Of a stretch of DNA of 28,047 bases, positions 16,932 through 23,036 are shown piece by piece. This DNA is from Lingula anatina (taxonomy: Eukaryota > Brachiopoda > Lingulata > Lingulida > Lingulidae): the NCBI RefSeq assembly GCF_001039355.2, contig NW_019775691.1, positions 822,361-850,407 of the forward strand. Direction: 5' to 3'. The notes beneath the pieces are model-generated. The model ran no database searches, had not been told where the DNA came from, and saw only the letters and a program-made list of their open reading frames with translations. Numbering within the stretch: the first letter of the stretch is position 1; each line of letters starts with the position of its first letter. The position numbers and the translations under genes are program-made.

Positions 16932-17063
16932 TTATTGTACCAAACATTCTAAAGTTGAAATCTTTGTATGTTGCAGACAAATGGTGACATATTCCAGGCC
17001 TGTGTGGGGCAGATGAGTCCAGAACAGCAAGCCACTCTCAGCCAACTTCTGGCTCAAAGCTAG
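4321..17063 (+). CDS. IPO5: Importin-5 (karyopherin beta-3 / RanBP5), whole gene, 27 coding exons
   Basis: Importin-5 is a HEAT-repeat nuclear import receptor that binds cargo such as ribosomal proteins and histones, docks at the nuclear pore and releases cargo on RanGTP. Joining the 27 exons listed here gives 3288 coding bases and 1095 residues, close to the 1097 of vertebrate IPO5. Segments match IPO5 from end to end, for example [93 protein letters not shown] and the end [15 protein letters not shown]. Two acidic loops are kept: about 314-331 (LEEEEDW...EEDDND) and about 815-833 ([19 protein letters not shown]). All introns are GT-AG except intron 19, which is AT-AC. Residue 153 is Cys where vertebrates have Trp. 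Exon boundaries come from homology and splice consensus, not transcripts. Confidence 0.96.
4402..5429 (+). other. IPO5 intron 1
   Basis: The longest intron of the gene (1028 bases), from gtgagt to a cttttccag acceptor. It is plain AT-rich sequence. I saw no repeat, hairpin or nested gene; the minus-strand frame at 4433-4636 has no recognisable content. Confidence 0.8.
5430..5510 (+). CDS. IPO5: IPO5 coding exon 2
   Basis: Residues 28-54 ([19 protein letters not shown]...), matching the ETYENIPGQSK region of vertebrate IPO5. Phase 0 on both sides. Donor gtatgg is weak, and a second donor-like GAG|gtatgt follows 26 bases downstream at 5537. Confidence 0.93.
5719..5911 (+). CDS. IPO5: IPO5 coding exon 3
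   Basis: Residues 55-118 plus the first base of codon 119. Contains [13 protein letters not shown] and [13 protein letters not shown], which match the [10 protein letters not shown] and RKKICDIAAELAR segments of IPO5. Acceptor ctgttacag, donor gtatgt. Confidence 0.96.
5925..6075. mobile_element. Short inverted-repeat element in intron 3
   Basis: Perfect 19-bp inverted ends (GGGCCCCGTATCTCGAAAG at 5925-5943 and its complement at 6057-6075) enclose about 113 bases of non-coding sequence. It starts 13 bases past the donor of exon 3. No clear target-site duplication is visible. The size and structure suggest a MITE; only one copy is seen here, so family membership is unknown. Confidence 0.6.
6253..6355 (+). 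CDS. IPO5: IPO5 coding exon 4
   Basis: Codon 119 (split) to two bases of codon 153. Encodes [20 protein letters not shown]...[10 protein letters not shown]. The split codon TG|C gives Cys where vertebrates have Trp. Its second half is repeated in the following intron. Confidence 0.95.
6358..6427 (+). repeat. Decayed tandem copy of the exon 4 end inside intron 4
   Basis: Sequence from 6288 is repeated 70 bases downstream from 6358. The first 18 coding bases (TTTATGTTTGACTGTGCC) are identical, then identity falls. Read in the same frame the copy gives [18 protein letters not shown] against [18 protein letters not shown] in the exon. The copy has lost the donor, and a TAA stop lies at the exon 4 junction, so read-through cannot include it. 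Confidence 0.8.
6446..6542 (+). CDS. IPO5: IPO5 coding exon 5
   Basis: Residues 153-185 ([25 protein letters not shown]...), matching the [20 protein letters not shown] segment. Acceptor gatttcag, donor GAG|gtaagt, which is the first of a tandem donor array. Confidence 0.95.
6515..6680 (+). repeat. 32-bp tandem array repeating the exon 5 splice donor
   Basis: About five copies of a 32-bp unit run from the last codons of exon 5 into intron 5. Each unit carries the exon end GGGCAGTCGGGAG or a close variant and its donor. Donor-like gtaagt sites fall at 6543, 6575, 6607 and 6639, with a decayed gcaagt at 6671. The unit is not a multiple of three, so downstream donors would shift frame or reach a TAA. 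Confidence 0.93.
6783..6887 (+). CDS. IPO5: IPO5 coding exon 6
   Basis: Residues 186-220 ([35 protein letters not shown]). Matches the RATAAFILANE...HFADLLPG HEAT segment. Phase 0 at both ends; acceptor tgtttcag, donor gtatgt. Confidence 0.95.
6905..7200 (+). repeat. TAACACA-rich degenerate minisatellite, intron 6
   Basis: Irregular repeats of motifs such as CAACACAATCTCTGC and TAACACACTGTCACA fill most of the 336-base intron. Related motifs recur in introns 9 and 16. The + strand frame across it is an accident of the repeat. Confidence 0.8.
7224..7349 (+). CDS. IPO5: IPO5 coding exon 7
   Basis: Residues 221-262 ([32 protein letters not shown]...). Matches the [24 protein letters not shown] segment. 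Acceptor gtgttccag, donor AAG|gtgagt, phase 0. Confidence 0.95.
7350..7701 (+). other. IPO5 intron 7
   Basis: 352 bases of unremarkable AT-rich intron. The frame starting at 7636 simply runs into exon 8. No repeat or hairpin seen. Confidence 0.8.
7702..7822 (+). CDS. IPO5: IPO5 coding exon 8
   Basis: Residues 263-302 plus one base of codon 303. Contains [20 protein letters not shown], almost identical to vertebrate IPO5. Acceptor tctatcag, donor TTAG|gtgagt, phase 1. Confidence 0.96.
7894..7929. repeat. Perfect 16-bp hairpin in intron 8
   Basis: Arms 7894-7909 and 7914-7929 are exact reverse complements around a TTTT loop. It lies about 70 bases past the donor of exon 8. It could be the remnant of a foldback element or a structural feature of the pre-mRNA. 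Confidence 0.85.
8060..8147 (+). CDS. IPO5: IPO5 coding exon 9 (first acidic loop)
   Basis: Residues 303-331 and two bases of codon 332. Encodes [17 protein letters not shown] followed by an acidic run ending EEDDND, the acidic loop typical of importin-beta type receptors. Acceptor ttcttccag, donor AG|gtaata (weak). Confidence 0.94.
8160..8475 (+). repeat. 22/44-bp minisatellite in intron 9
   Basis: Tandem units alternate CTGTCACAGCCAACACA and CTGTTACAGCTAACACA types, about 22 bp each and 44 bp per pair. The array starts within about 15 bases of the donor and fills most of the intron. Its TAACACA core is shared with introns 6 and 16. Confidence 0.9.
8596..8702 (+). CDS. IPO5: IPO5 coding exon 10
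   Basis: Residues 332-367 plus one base of codon 368. Contains [20 protein letters not shown], matching [19 protein letters not shown]. Acceptor ctactccag, donor C|gtaagt. Confidence 0.96.
8831..8995. mobile_element. Decayed foldback element in intron 10
   Basis: Left arm 8831-8882 and right arm 8929-8995 are imperfect reverse complements. Shared blocks are GATnGGTCCAACTC, TATGCAATCA and ATTAACATGCC, in mirrored order. The spacer is about 45 bases and non-coding. Structure suggests an old MITE; target-site duplications were not recognised. Confidence 0.6.
9086..9210 (+). CDS. IPO5: IPO5 coding exon 11
   Basis: Codon 368 (split) to residue 409. [20 protein letters not shown] matches the [20 protein letters not shown] HEAT segment. 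Acceptor atcttccag, donor CAG|gtacga. Confidence 0.96.
9211..9568 (+). other. IPO5 intron 11
   Basis: 358 bases, AT-rich, with a 10-base A run near 9374-9383. No repeat or element recognised. Confidence 0.8.
9569..9658 (+). CDS. IPO5: IPO5 coding exon 12
   Basis: Residues 410-439 ([19 protein letters not shown]...). Matches [19 protein letters not shown]. Acceptor gttccag, donor AAG|gtgagt, phase 0. Confidence 0.96.
9859..10032 (+). CDS. IPO5: IPO5 coding exon 13
   Basis: Residues 440-497, including [20 protein letters not shown] and [16 protein letters not shown]. Matches [20 protein letters not shown] of the family. Acceptor acttcag, donor GAA|gtaagt, phase 0. Confidence 0.96.
10033..10379 (+). 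other. IPO5 intron 13
   Basis: 347 bases without recognisable repeats, elements or nested coding sequence. Confidence 0.8.
10380..10480 (+). CDS. IPO5: IPO5 coding exon 14
   Basis: Residues 498-530 and two bases of codon 531. [20 protein letters not shown] matches the vertebrate [20 protein letters not shown]. Acceptor attttcag. Donor AG|gttagg is weak and starts a short telomere-like gttagggttagg. Confidence 0.96.
10741..10858 (+). CDS. IPO5: IPO5 coding exon 15
   Basis: Codon 531 (split) to residue 570. [20 protein letters not shown] is identical to vertebrate IPO5, one of the strongest identity anchors. Acceptor gtctgcag, donor AAG|gtatga. Confidence 0.97.
10995..11075 (+). repeat. Exact 41-bp tandem duplication, intron 15
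   Basis: The segment beginning AAACTATTTAAAGATTGA is present twice at an offset of 41 bases with no difference seen between copies, so the duplication is young. It is far from both splice sites and has no coding consequence. Confidence 0.92.
11375..11458 (+). CDS. IPO5: IPO5 coding exon 16
   Basis: Residues 571-598 ([21 protein letters not shown]...DDDPQ). Matches [15 protein letters not shown]...DDDPQ. Acceptor gttgtag, donor CAG|gtcagt, phase 0. Confidence 0.95.
11690..11775 (+). repeat. TAACACA-type degenerate repeat, intron 16
   Basis: Short irregular run of CAACTGACACA, CAACACAATCACAACTGACACG and CACCTAACACATCA just before the exon 17 acceptor. It resembles the arrays in introns 6 and 9 but is shorter and more decayed. 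Confidence 0.6.
11788..11920 (+). CDS. IPO5: IPO5 coding exon 17
   Basis: Residues 599-642 plus one base of codon 643. [20 protein letters not shown] and [11 protein letters not shown] are nearly identical to vertebrate IPO5. Acceptor cttctccag, donor A|gtaagt. Confidence 0.97.
12068..12129 (+). CDS. IPO5: IPO5 coding exon 18
   Basis: Codon 643 (split) to residue 663: [20 protein letters not shown], matching [20 protein letters not shown]. Acceptor aacttcag, donor CAG|gtcagt. Confidence 0.95.
12140..12875 (+). repeat. 25-bp minisatellite filling intron 18
   Basis: About 25 or more units of a 25-bp motif (CTTGAGTACACAACACAGGCC type) with variants CTTCAGTACACA and CTTCAGAACACAATAAAGGCC. It runs from ten bases after the donor almost to the acceptor. 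Long open frames on both strands here (up to 87 codons) are repeat artefacts with no stop in the unit. Confidence 0.95.
12904..13060 (+). CDS. IPO5: IPO5 coding exon 19
   Basis: Residues 664-715 plus one base of codon 716. [20 protein letters not shown] and [12 protein letters not shown] match vertebrate IPO5. Acceptor tgatttcag. The donor is AT: CATGATG|atatcctttt, a U12-type 5' splice site. Confidence 0.96.
13061..13369 (+). other. U12-type AT-AC intron (IPO5 intron 19)
   Basis: The intron begins atatccttt, the minor-spliceosome 5' consensus, and ends with AC at 13368-13369. A branch-point match TCCTTGAC lies at 13352-13359, with the branch A 11 bases from the end, in the range usual for U12 introns. 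Splicing to this AC restores the frame and the length of the family ([12 protein letters not shown] against [12 protein letters not shown]). A competing AG ending at 13366 would add one codon. No GT donor or AG acceptor gives a better join. Confidence 0.93.
13277..13330 (+). repeat. 17-bp direct repeat in the U12 intron
   Basis: GGTACAAACAATTCCAA occurs at 13277-13293 and 13314-13330, just upstream of the U12 branch point. Probably a small tandem duplication of 37 bases. Confidence 0.85.
13370..13542 (+). CDS. IPO5: IPO5 coding exon 20
   Basis: Codon 716 (split) to residue 773. [20 protein letters not shown] and [12 protein letters not shown] match [20 protein letters not shown] and DVLSEIMHSFAK. 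AC acceptor, donor CAG|gtatgg, phase 0. Confidence 0.95.
13831..13942 (+). CDS. IPO5: IPO5 coding exon 21
   Basis: Residues 774-810 plus one base of codon 811. [15 protein letters not shown] matches CIEVMGDGCLNDEHF. Acceptor taatatttag, donor CAAG|gtatgc. Its end is repeated 126 bases downstream. Confidence 0.95.
14050..14098 (+). repeat. Copy of the exon 21 end and its donor inside intron 21
   Basis: AGGCAGGCAGAGAG...CAGgtatgcaacttgtctt repeats the exon 21 end (13924 onward) with its donor and first intron bases, at an offset of 126 bases. The donor gtatgc is kept at 14069. Reading on from exon 21 meets a stop before this copy, so it is not a simple exon extension; a 17-nt microexon with acceptor TTAG is conceivable but would shift frame. 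Confidence 0.85.
14117..14444. mobile_element. TTAA-flanked MITE, copy B, in intron 21
   Basis: Inverted termini AGGGATAATAACTCTTCG and their complement, flanked by TTAA on both sides (14113-14116 and 14445-14448). It is related to copy A at 3112-3442 but lies in the opposite orientation; shared blocks include the ACCATTGGTAAGTATGG and GAATGTA segments. A perfect 26-bp palindrome (14278-14303) lies near the centre. Confidence 0.82.
14561..14616 (+). CDS. IPO5: IPO5 coding exon 22 (second acidic loop)
   Basis: Residues 811-829, [19 protein letters not shown], matching KRQDEDYDEQVEESLQDE. Acceptor ttttttccag with a long pyrimidine tract. Donor GAG|gtatgt opens a tandem array of donors. This small exon forms most of the acidic loop. 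Confidence 0.95.
14617..14829 (+). repeat. In-frame 36-bp array of splice donors after exon 22
   Basis: Five 36-bp units follow exon 22, each ending with a copy of its donor GAG|gtatgt. Donors lie at 14617, 14653, 14689, 14725 and 14761, with gtgtat at 14797, all exactly 36 apart. The frame of exon 22 stays open through the whole array to a stop at 14827-14829. Each unit would encode a 12-residue repeat of type [12 protein letters not shown] with a CxxC pair. Confidence 0.95.
14948..15063 (+). repeat. 30-bp tandem repeat, intron 22
   Basis: Nearly four units of a 30-bp motif (ATTGTAACAAATAGATACAT type), at 14948, 14978, 15008 and 15038. It lies about 80 bases before the exon 23 acceptor. No coding role. 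Confidence 0.9.
15142..15264 (+). CDS. IPO5: IPO5 coding exon 23
   Basis: Residues 830-870 ([20 protein letters not shown]...). Matches [20 protein letters not shown]. Acceptor attctag, donor TTG|gtaagt, phase 0. Confidence 0.96.
15384..15603 (+). CDS. IPO5: IPO5 coding exon 24
   Basis: Residues 871-943 plus one base of codon 944. [18 protein letters not shown] and [19 protein letters not shown] match RPWPDRQWGLCIFDDVIEH and PEVRQAAAYGLGVMAQYGG. Acceptor cccctag, donor G|gtaaga. Confidence 0.97.
15731..15882 (+). repeat. Divergent tandem copy of the intron 24 3' end
   Basis: Segment 15733-15797 (ACATTCAGTAATATGCAATA... to CCTCAG) resembles 15810-15882 (ACATTCTGTAATCTGCAATA... to TTGCAG), with offsets of 75-85 bases. 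Both end in a pyrimidine-AG. The upstream AG (15796-15797) is thus a possible second acceptor. Confidence 0.65.
15883..16111 (+). CDS. IPO5: IPO5 coding exon 25
   Basis: Codon 944 (split) to two bases of codon 1020. [20 protein letters not shown] and [17 protein letters not shown] match TENCISAVGKIMKF and [17 protein letters not shown]. Acceptor ctttgcag, donor AT|gtaagt. Confidence 0.97.
16112..16450 (+). other. IPO5 intron 25
   Basis: 339 bases, AT-rich. One 8-bp hairpin around an A run (AAGGAATT at 16366-16373 with AATTCCTT at 16384-16391). The frame through its 3' half only extends exon 26 backwards. Confidence 0.8.
16451..16592 (+). CDS. IPO5: IPO5 coding exon 26
   Basis: Residues 1020-1067 ([20 protein letters not shown]...LRQVQ). 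Matches NHPIVLGPNNTNLPKIF...VVRQVQ. Acceptor ttctccttag, donor CAG|gtgagg. The 3' half is duplicated in the next intron. Confidence 0.95.
16612..16708 (+). repeat. 97-bp tandem copy of the exon 26 end and donor region
   Basis: Sequence 16515-16611 is repeated from 16612. In the exon frame the copy reads [20 protein letters not shown], against [20 protein letters not shown] in exon 26. The copy has lost the donor (gaccag in place of ggtgag). Reading through from exon 26 meets TAG at 16619-16621 in a different frame, so the copy should not be translated. Confidence 0.9.
16897..16929. repeat. (AT)n microsatellite, intron 26
   Basis: About 16 AT units, 47 bases upstream of the last coding exon. 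Likely polymorphic in length. Confidence 0.95.
16977..17063 (+). CDS. IPO5: IPO5 coding exon 27 (C-terminus)
   Basis: Residues 1068-1095 and stop TAG (17061-17063). [20 protein letters not shown] matches [20 protein letters not shown], the conserved C-terminus. Acceptor tatgttgcag, phase 0. Confidence 0.96.
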   Translation, partial: TNGDIFQACVGQMSPEQQATLSQLLAQS

Positions 17064-18642
17064 GAATGTCCAGTTAGGGTCTGACCCCCGGTCAGGGATG
17101 GCTACCAGAACTTTGTGAAATAGATCAACATTATTTTTTACCTGGAAGCATCAGACCACAGTTTGACTTTTAGGAGCCTTCCTCCAGAGTTTTCAGGTAT
17201 AAAACCCCATGAGAACAAGAGGCTGCATAAAAGAAAAAAGTGGAAATTTTGGGAACAGGAAAAATAGGCCACTTCATTCAACTTCCATTGAATTTTTATT
17301 TAAAAGTAATGGAACATTGGTTGCCAAATAGAAATTGACAAGTATTAAAATGGAGGGCATCAAGCTTTCTGACAAGGATCAGTCTGTGATGACTATTGTA
17401 GAAGGGATTTCAGCATATTTGTGGAGATTTGGAACTGCCAGTACAAAGGGTCTGTGTTGATATGAACTTGAATGGGACCCTGACTACAGAGATTAGATAT
17501 AAAGCAACTGGTAAATTGTTATTTTAAAACTACAATGTTGCAGCTGTTCTGAGTTATGCGTATACACTAGCCCAATGACTTAATGTGAAAATAGGTCACA
17601 GTGACCCAATTCAGTGACCCAATTCAGTGACCCCATTTATCTATGTTGAACTGTTTTCACTGACTGAACATGGAGAGTTATGCAAAATGCAAAAGGGCCT
17701 TGAACCTGCAACGAGGCTTTTATTGGTAGAGATCGTTTCTTTTTAATATGCCTATAAGCTGTCTTTGAAATATGACGGAATTATTGCTTTGGCTTATTAA
17801 ATGTTTTAAGTCACAAGAAGGTGTATTATTCTAGTTTACCAGGTGTTGAAGGTTTTGTGAGACTTATTCTTCAATATTGACAGATATGTGTATTCAGTAT
17901 TACTATCACATAGACAATTTTATGTTGACATGTTTTCCATTTTTTACAGTAAAAGAACAGTTGTGAAAGAAAATGACTTTTTAACTTTTTTAGAAAAAAA
18001 AAAAGGTTTCTTAGTTACTGGCCGTGTAATTTGGTTTTCTGTTTTCTTGGGCTCTTCTTGAACAGCTAGTGGCTCCATCTAATGCTGACTGCACAGTTGG
18101 ATTATTTGGAGAGGTCGTCATTTTGAGATCATCTGTACAGTATTCAAGTTCATGTATAAGAAGGTTTTGTGAATCACATGCATCTTGCTATTTTATGCAT
18201 GCCCCTTTGTTAGTGTTTATCACTCTTAATGTTATTATTGGCAAATTTTTAATACAACACCTTTACAGTTCAGAGAGTTAACGTTTAACAGAAGATTTGA
18301 TATATATTATTAAATTCATTGCTTCAGAGCATTTTATTAAGGTTGAATTATTGTTTAAATTTTCTAAAAAAATTGGAAATCTAGAAAAAATAGAAGCAGT
18401 GCTCTGTAACTTGTACCCATGTAGTTGAATTAAAGACAAGTATATTTATGATATGTCCTTCCTAGCAAAGGAAAGATATATTCGTCAAATTAAAAAAAAT
18501 TATGAAAATGAAATATTGTGAACACTAAGTGCAAGGTGTTTTGGTTGTGCAGTAACAATTGGTACACCTTGAAGATAAGTAAGAAATAATGAAACCAGGA
18601 TTATTTCAAATGTGAAGGGATGGGAAACAGATGAGAATAATT

Positions 18643-18687
18643 TGGGGGAGGGGGATGGGGGTGGAAGAGGAGGGGGGTGGTTGGGAA
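18643..18687 (+). repeat. G-rich tract with quadruplex potential
   Basis: Runs of five, five, five, six and three G in 45 bases satisfy the usual four-tract G-quadruplex pattern on the + strand. If the UTR reaches this far it would be in the RNA. Confidence 0.7.
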
Positions 18688-18977
18688 AGAAACGGTAGAG
18701 TCATTAAACCTTGGGGTTTGATGCCAAAGACAATTTAATGCTGTCAACAATGATGCTTTCTATAATACAAGAATATTAGACTTAGGCTTCCCCTTTAAGT
18801 GTGAAGGTATCACAAAGTAGCTTAAGTAAGTGAGAAAATATCCATAACTTATTGATTGGTGTACAAACAACTGAACCGCTTGAATTGCTTTGATCTTATT
18901 TACCAGTGAACAATTGAACTGTTCAGAGCTGTTGGCTTGCAAAGTGTGTACTTTATTCACTGGCCCCATGTGACAGA

Positions 18978-18983
18978 AATAAA
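18978..18983 (+). terminator. Candidate distal polyadenylation signal of IPO5
   Basis: Canonical AATAAA followed after about 25 bases by a GU/U-rich stretch (GGTTGTATTTTTAACTGT), the expected downstream element. This is the best combination in the region, but the upstream ATTAAA sites may be used instead. Confidence 0.4.
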
Positions 18984-19139
18984 ATGTTTACTTTACTGAA
19001 AACCTGGTTGTATTTTTAACTGTCATGTAATCTAAGTTAATTGCCTATTGTAAGTGCAGCTTGTATTATTAACATGCGTACATGTAAATGGCCCTGGGGA
19101 GGGAGGAGTCTGTTGTCTTAAATGTTTCTATTTTCTTTT

Positions 19140-19215
19140 GAGGTAGGGAAAATAATAAATGAAATAAATAAAATGTAAAAATTAATAATTATAATAAAAA
19201 TTTAAAAAAAAAATT
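19140..19215. repeat. AT-rich low-complexity stretch
   Basis: A-rich sequence with several overlapping AATAAA words and an A run. It may come from simple sequence or an old poly-A tail; no function is supported. Confidence 0.6.
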
Positions 19216-19499
19216 AAGTGGTAATATATTGTTTATATATCCTTCATTCAAAGATATCATGATTTATTTAGCTCATGCGCGGTTAATGTTAATATGCACT
19301 TCTACCATTTTCACTCAGCTGTAAACTGAAATTAAGATTTTGAGGAAACTGAAAGTGGAAGGATTATACTTCTTAAAGGTGGAGGGGGGTCTTCTTGTCT
19401 ACTTTGATTTTCTGCCAGCTGTTCTGCCCCTGCTGTGGTTCTTTAACTGTATAATAATTTAAATTTAAGCATTTGAATTGAAAGCAAATGTTTAAGCTG

Positions 19500-19950
19500 T
19501 GAGTCACTGTCTCCAAACCAGCGCGGAGCGGACTTTACCTGTGTTTACCTTGCCGCATAATCTGCGGCTTTAAATATAACAAGGTCAACTCTGTAGAATT
19601 GGAGGCTGTTATTTTTACTTTTCCTCCCCCAAAACGGAAGTCTGCTATTTGCATCATTTTTCTCTACGAGTAAAACTACAGAAAACTGCGATGTAATCAT
19701 AAAAGCAGTTGCAATTTATCCTACCCAATGCCAGACAGCAATTGTATATTGAAACAGAAATGGATAGTAAAAGTAGTAATTATATTTCAAACCGAGGGAA
19801 GCAGCGCAACAACTAGCAGCCCACGCTTCCATCGAGTAGCAGCCAGTGTTCTCGTGGCCTATTTCACGTCCTTCTTTACGGATTAAAACATCGCAAGGCG
19901 GCCAAGAAACAACTAAGAAAGACAGACACTAGGTAGGTAATGCACTTTGT
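19500..19950 (+). promoter_or_regulatory. Candidate promoter and non-coding first exon of another gene
   Basis: CpG and GC rise clearly over the surrounding DNA. A TATA-like TTAAATATAA (19570-19579) and an octamer ATTTGCAT (19647-19654) are followed by CpG-rich sequence with no long open frame. A good donor context CACTAG|gtaggt sits at 19933. This arrangement fits the start of a + strand gene whose coding exons lie beyond the window, making the rest of the window its first intron. No protein evidence exists, so this is a hypothesis. Confidence 0.3.
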
Positions 19951-21250
19951 ACACGTCCTGTCTAATTTCCATGTGCAGCGTCGTTTTGCGCGTTGGGAAG
20001 TGTGTGACGGGTTCGCGTTCCTGCGAGTGTGATCGATGAAGGATTGAGGGCTTGGCTGACTGGGCAGGCCGTGGCTACCTGGATGGAGCTGCCGCTGTTT
20101 TATTCCAACCACGAACGCTGTGCCCTACTTAATATCTGCTCCAACATGTCACGAAATTGGGCGGTGGTTTTTATTGCTGCCGATGGCTGAAAAATCAGCC
20201 CCGGCAATATGGCTTCTTGACCTTGTTTCTGCCTTGTGAGAGCTTTCAATTAGTCTGCATCTAATCAGTTTTAGATTTATGTCATAATACGTCAGTAGGG
20301 TTAACAGGGTACACCTTAATCTCTCAGCCTCTTCTCTGCCTTGGAACAATCACGTAGAAAGCCATTACCTTGAGGATATGAGGAATTGTTAATGTAGGGG
20401 AGCACGGCAGAGGGAGCTCGGCATCTTGATTCTTGTGCTGAGGCAGCTGTCAAAAGAACAAGGATTTAATGTTACAAATATTTAGACAGGGTTTCCAAGA
20501 AAAACTGGAGCTGATGTAGAACGATTTAATGAATCACATCTGCATGAAAAATTCTTCATGTAAAAAAGTGCATTGATATTGAGAAAAATGCTGGTTTGCT
20601 TCTCTGTGAAATAATTCATTTATTGAATAAAATTTTGTTGTTTCTTTTTTGCAGCATTATGTATACATTTCTTTATTTGTTAACATCAGGGCCTGCATGG
20701 TATCAACGTGACAAGTGAGAAAGTCACTACAGGTGTTTATTCTTTAAGTGTTGCTGTCCAAAAAAGTGAATTGAAGTCTATAGTGTCCTCTAGGTGGTTG
20801 TAGTCTATGGGCAACTCCATGCAGTAGATGTTTGATATTTGGTGAATAGAGTTTAATGTAAGCTTTTTTGAGATGCTCCATGCTTCAACAAAATGTTCCT
20901 GATGTTGTATTTCTAGTGTGATGTTTCCCCAAGATCTCACCTGTCTGTCTTAATGCAAATTGTTGTCATATTTATATTTATATTTATATAATATACGCAC
21001 CTTTATATATAAAACAGGCAGTTGTCATGGTTAGAACATTTTTTAGTAAACTATGCCATGGCTCAGCTCTAGCATGTTTTATTCTTTGATCAGTGGAGCA
21101 GCAGATGTAATTGCTGAAACATCTCGTTTCTCTGGTTATTCTCCATGTGAACTTTAATATAAGGCTGTAAAAATTCAATGTACATTCTGAATGGCATAGA
21201 TTTTTAGTGGATGTAGCAAACTTGTCTAAGTTACATCTCTCTCTTTCTTT
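19951..21250. other. Non-coding stretch between candidate promoter and duplicated block
   Basis: CpG-richer until about 20350, then AT-rich. Short open frames on both strands have no recognisable family. A TATTTATATT run lies near 20970-20990. Nothing else was identified. Confidence 0.5.
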
Positions 21251-22856
21251 CCCCCCTCTCTCTCTATCTGTGTGCGTGCGTGTGTGTGTGTGCGCGCACG
21301 CTGACCATTTCTCTGTCAAACCAAATAGTGCTATCAGTACAAAAAGGGCAAGGCTATTTTCTGCTGCCAACAAGCTGTTTTCCACCAGATATTAATGCTT
21401 CTTATGACTGGAATCAATATTTATTCTACACTATATTTGTTGTCACTGCTTGTATAGAAAGGTCTATATTAATAGCAAAGCACAGGTGATTTTTCTGTCT
21501 TGGGTTTCTGACATGTTGTCAAGGCAAAAAGCACTGGATTTGTTACATATTTATATAGTACTCTCCCTTGACTTCCTCTGGAAGGTCATTCATTTCTGTA
21601 CTTATGCTTATTGCTTGAGGCACATGAGCAATTTATTTTTTCTTTTAAGATCTGTGATTTCCATATTTTAAGTTAATTTATCAGAAATGCATTTATGTCA
21701 TAAAATGTTTTTCATTCCCAAAACTCCTTTGAGTTTTATTTCAAGACTTTTCATTTCTGTTGCATGTGTTGTTCATGAATCAAATGGAGAGGAAAGCTAA
21801 TGATCACTGGAATTGTATGGCTTTTTAGTTGAAGACGTGCCAAGACTTTGCTGCTGCAGGGTTGAATATATATAAAAATGCTGCTATCCCTACTGTAGCT
21901 AGATACGATGTATTTCTGTTTGAGTATTACTGACCGAGTGGATATTTTCTGGAAACATGTAGAGTGGAAAAAACAGCTGTGGCTAAGGTGAGGGCTGCAG
22001 GAATGGAGGTGATGGACTTTGGAATTAATGAGCTGATGGAAATGTAAATAGTAAAGCACTTTCGTCTTTGCACTTCACATGATACAGGCAGTGTTAGTAT
22101 ATAAATATATCTTAGCCAGATCAGCAGCAGGTTACTATGATGTATTGGTAAGTACCTCATCCAAATCTGTTTACCATTCAATTACAGGTCTCAGTTTTAG
22201 TCAGGCTGAAAAACACCATGACCTGGAGATCCGCCCATAATAAAAAAAGAAATAATCTCCCAATTGGAAGTTACAAATTAAATGTATATAAATCTAGCAA
22301 CAGCAGACTTGTCTTAAAGCTTCTCAGCATGAAAACAAATGTACTGTAAGGCATGTGGGTATAGTCTGAAGACTGGTATCTCCAGCAGATCTCCTTGGAG
22401 ATAACAGGTGCTACAATTAGCTTAATTGCCATATTGACACACAGAGCTATCAGAACATGCGTTTATGTGATTAAACGCCTTACTGTTTCTTAATAGGAAC
22501 TGAGATCTGTATCAGAGGGGGCTGAACTCAATCCTTACTAAAGGTAGTGAGTACTTTTGACTGTTGTTTACAAGTAGAACAGGTTGGAAGGGCCTAAAAA
22601 TCAGTGCATTTTGAAAATACTTCTGGTGTATGTGAACAACAGGTTTTGGTAAAATTTCTATTTTTGATATTAGGAGCTCCTACGCTCTGTAAAATGTTCA
22701 TGACAAAAGCAATTTTTTTTTTGCAGTAAGGTGATTAGATTTAAAAATTACATTTTCTATCTGGTTTTGATGGTATTACATCCACAATTTCATAAATACA
22801 TTCCATGTAATTTTTGATAAGGTTACCAGGAGGTGTGATTTCCTAAATCCAGGTAG
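21251..22856 (+). repeat. 1.6-kb duplicated block, copy 1
   Basis: From a CT/GT simple repeat to GATTTCCTAAATCCAGGTAG this block matches 23037-24578 in the same order and orientation. About six substitutions were seen in the first 360 or so bases compared, then a few more plus small indels. Copy 1 has about 70 bases near 22125-22200 that copy 2 lacks. No gene is recognised in either copy. Confidence 0.95.
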
Positions 22857-23035
22857 TATGATGGTCCTGGGGAAGGCTCTGACCATATGCTGGGGATCTG
22901 ATATGTCTCCACTCAACAAACTCACGACTTCAGTTATAACACAGGTTTATTTCTGTTAGCATAAGTGTACATAGGAGCCTTAGTCTTACAATCTAGATGA
23001 CAACCTTCCTGCTCCGGTGCTAACCCTGTACTGGC
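22857..23035. other. Unique segment between the two duplicated blocks
   Basis: About 180 bases not seen elsewhere in the window, ending at an ambiguous base. It could be the edge of a repeat insertion in one haplotype or a contig end. Confidence 0.6.
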
Positions 23036-23036
23036 N
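23036..23036. other. Ambiguous base (N)
   Basis: The only undetermined base in the window, exactly where the second copy of the duplicated block begins with a C run. It suggests a gap or join in the assembly. Confidence 0.98.

Larger units (their letters stand above)
17064..18983 (+). other. Probable IPO5 3' UTR and downstream flank
   Basis: AT-rich sequence with no supported coding region. It contains a short direct repeat (CAGTGACCCAATT near 17597-17625) and candidate poly(A) hexamers at 17796-17801 (ATTAAA), 18429-18434 (ATTAAA) and 18978-18983 (AATAAA). Which one ends the IPO5 mRNA cannot be told from sequence. Small frames here show no family signature. Confidence 0.5.
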
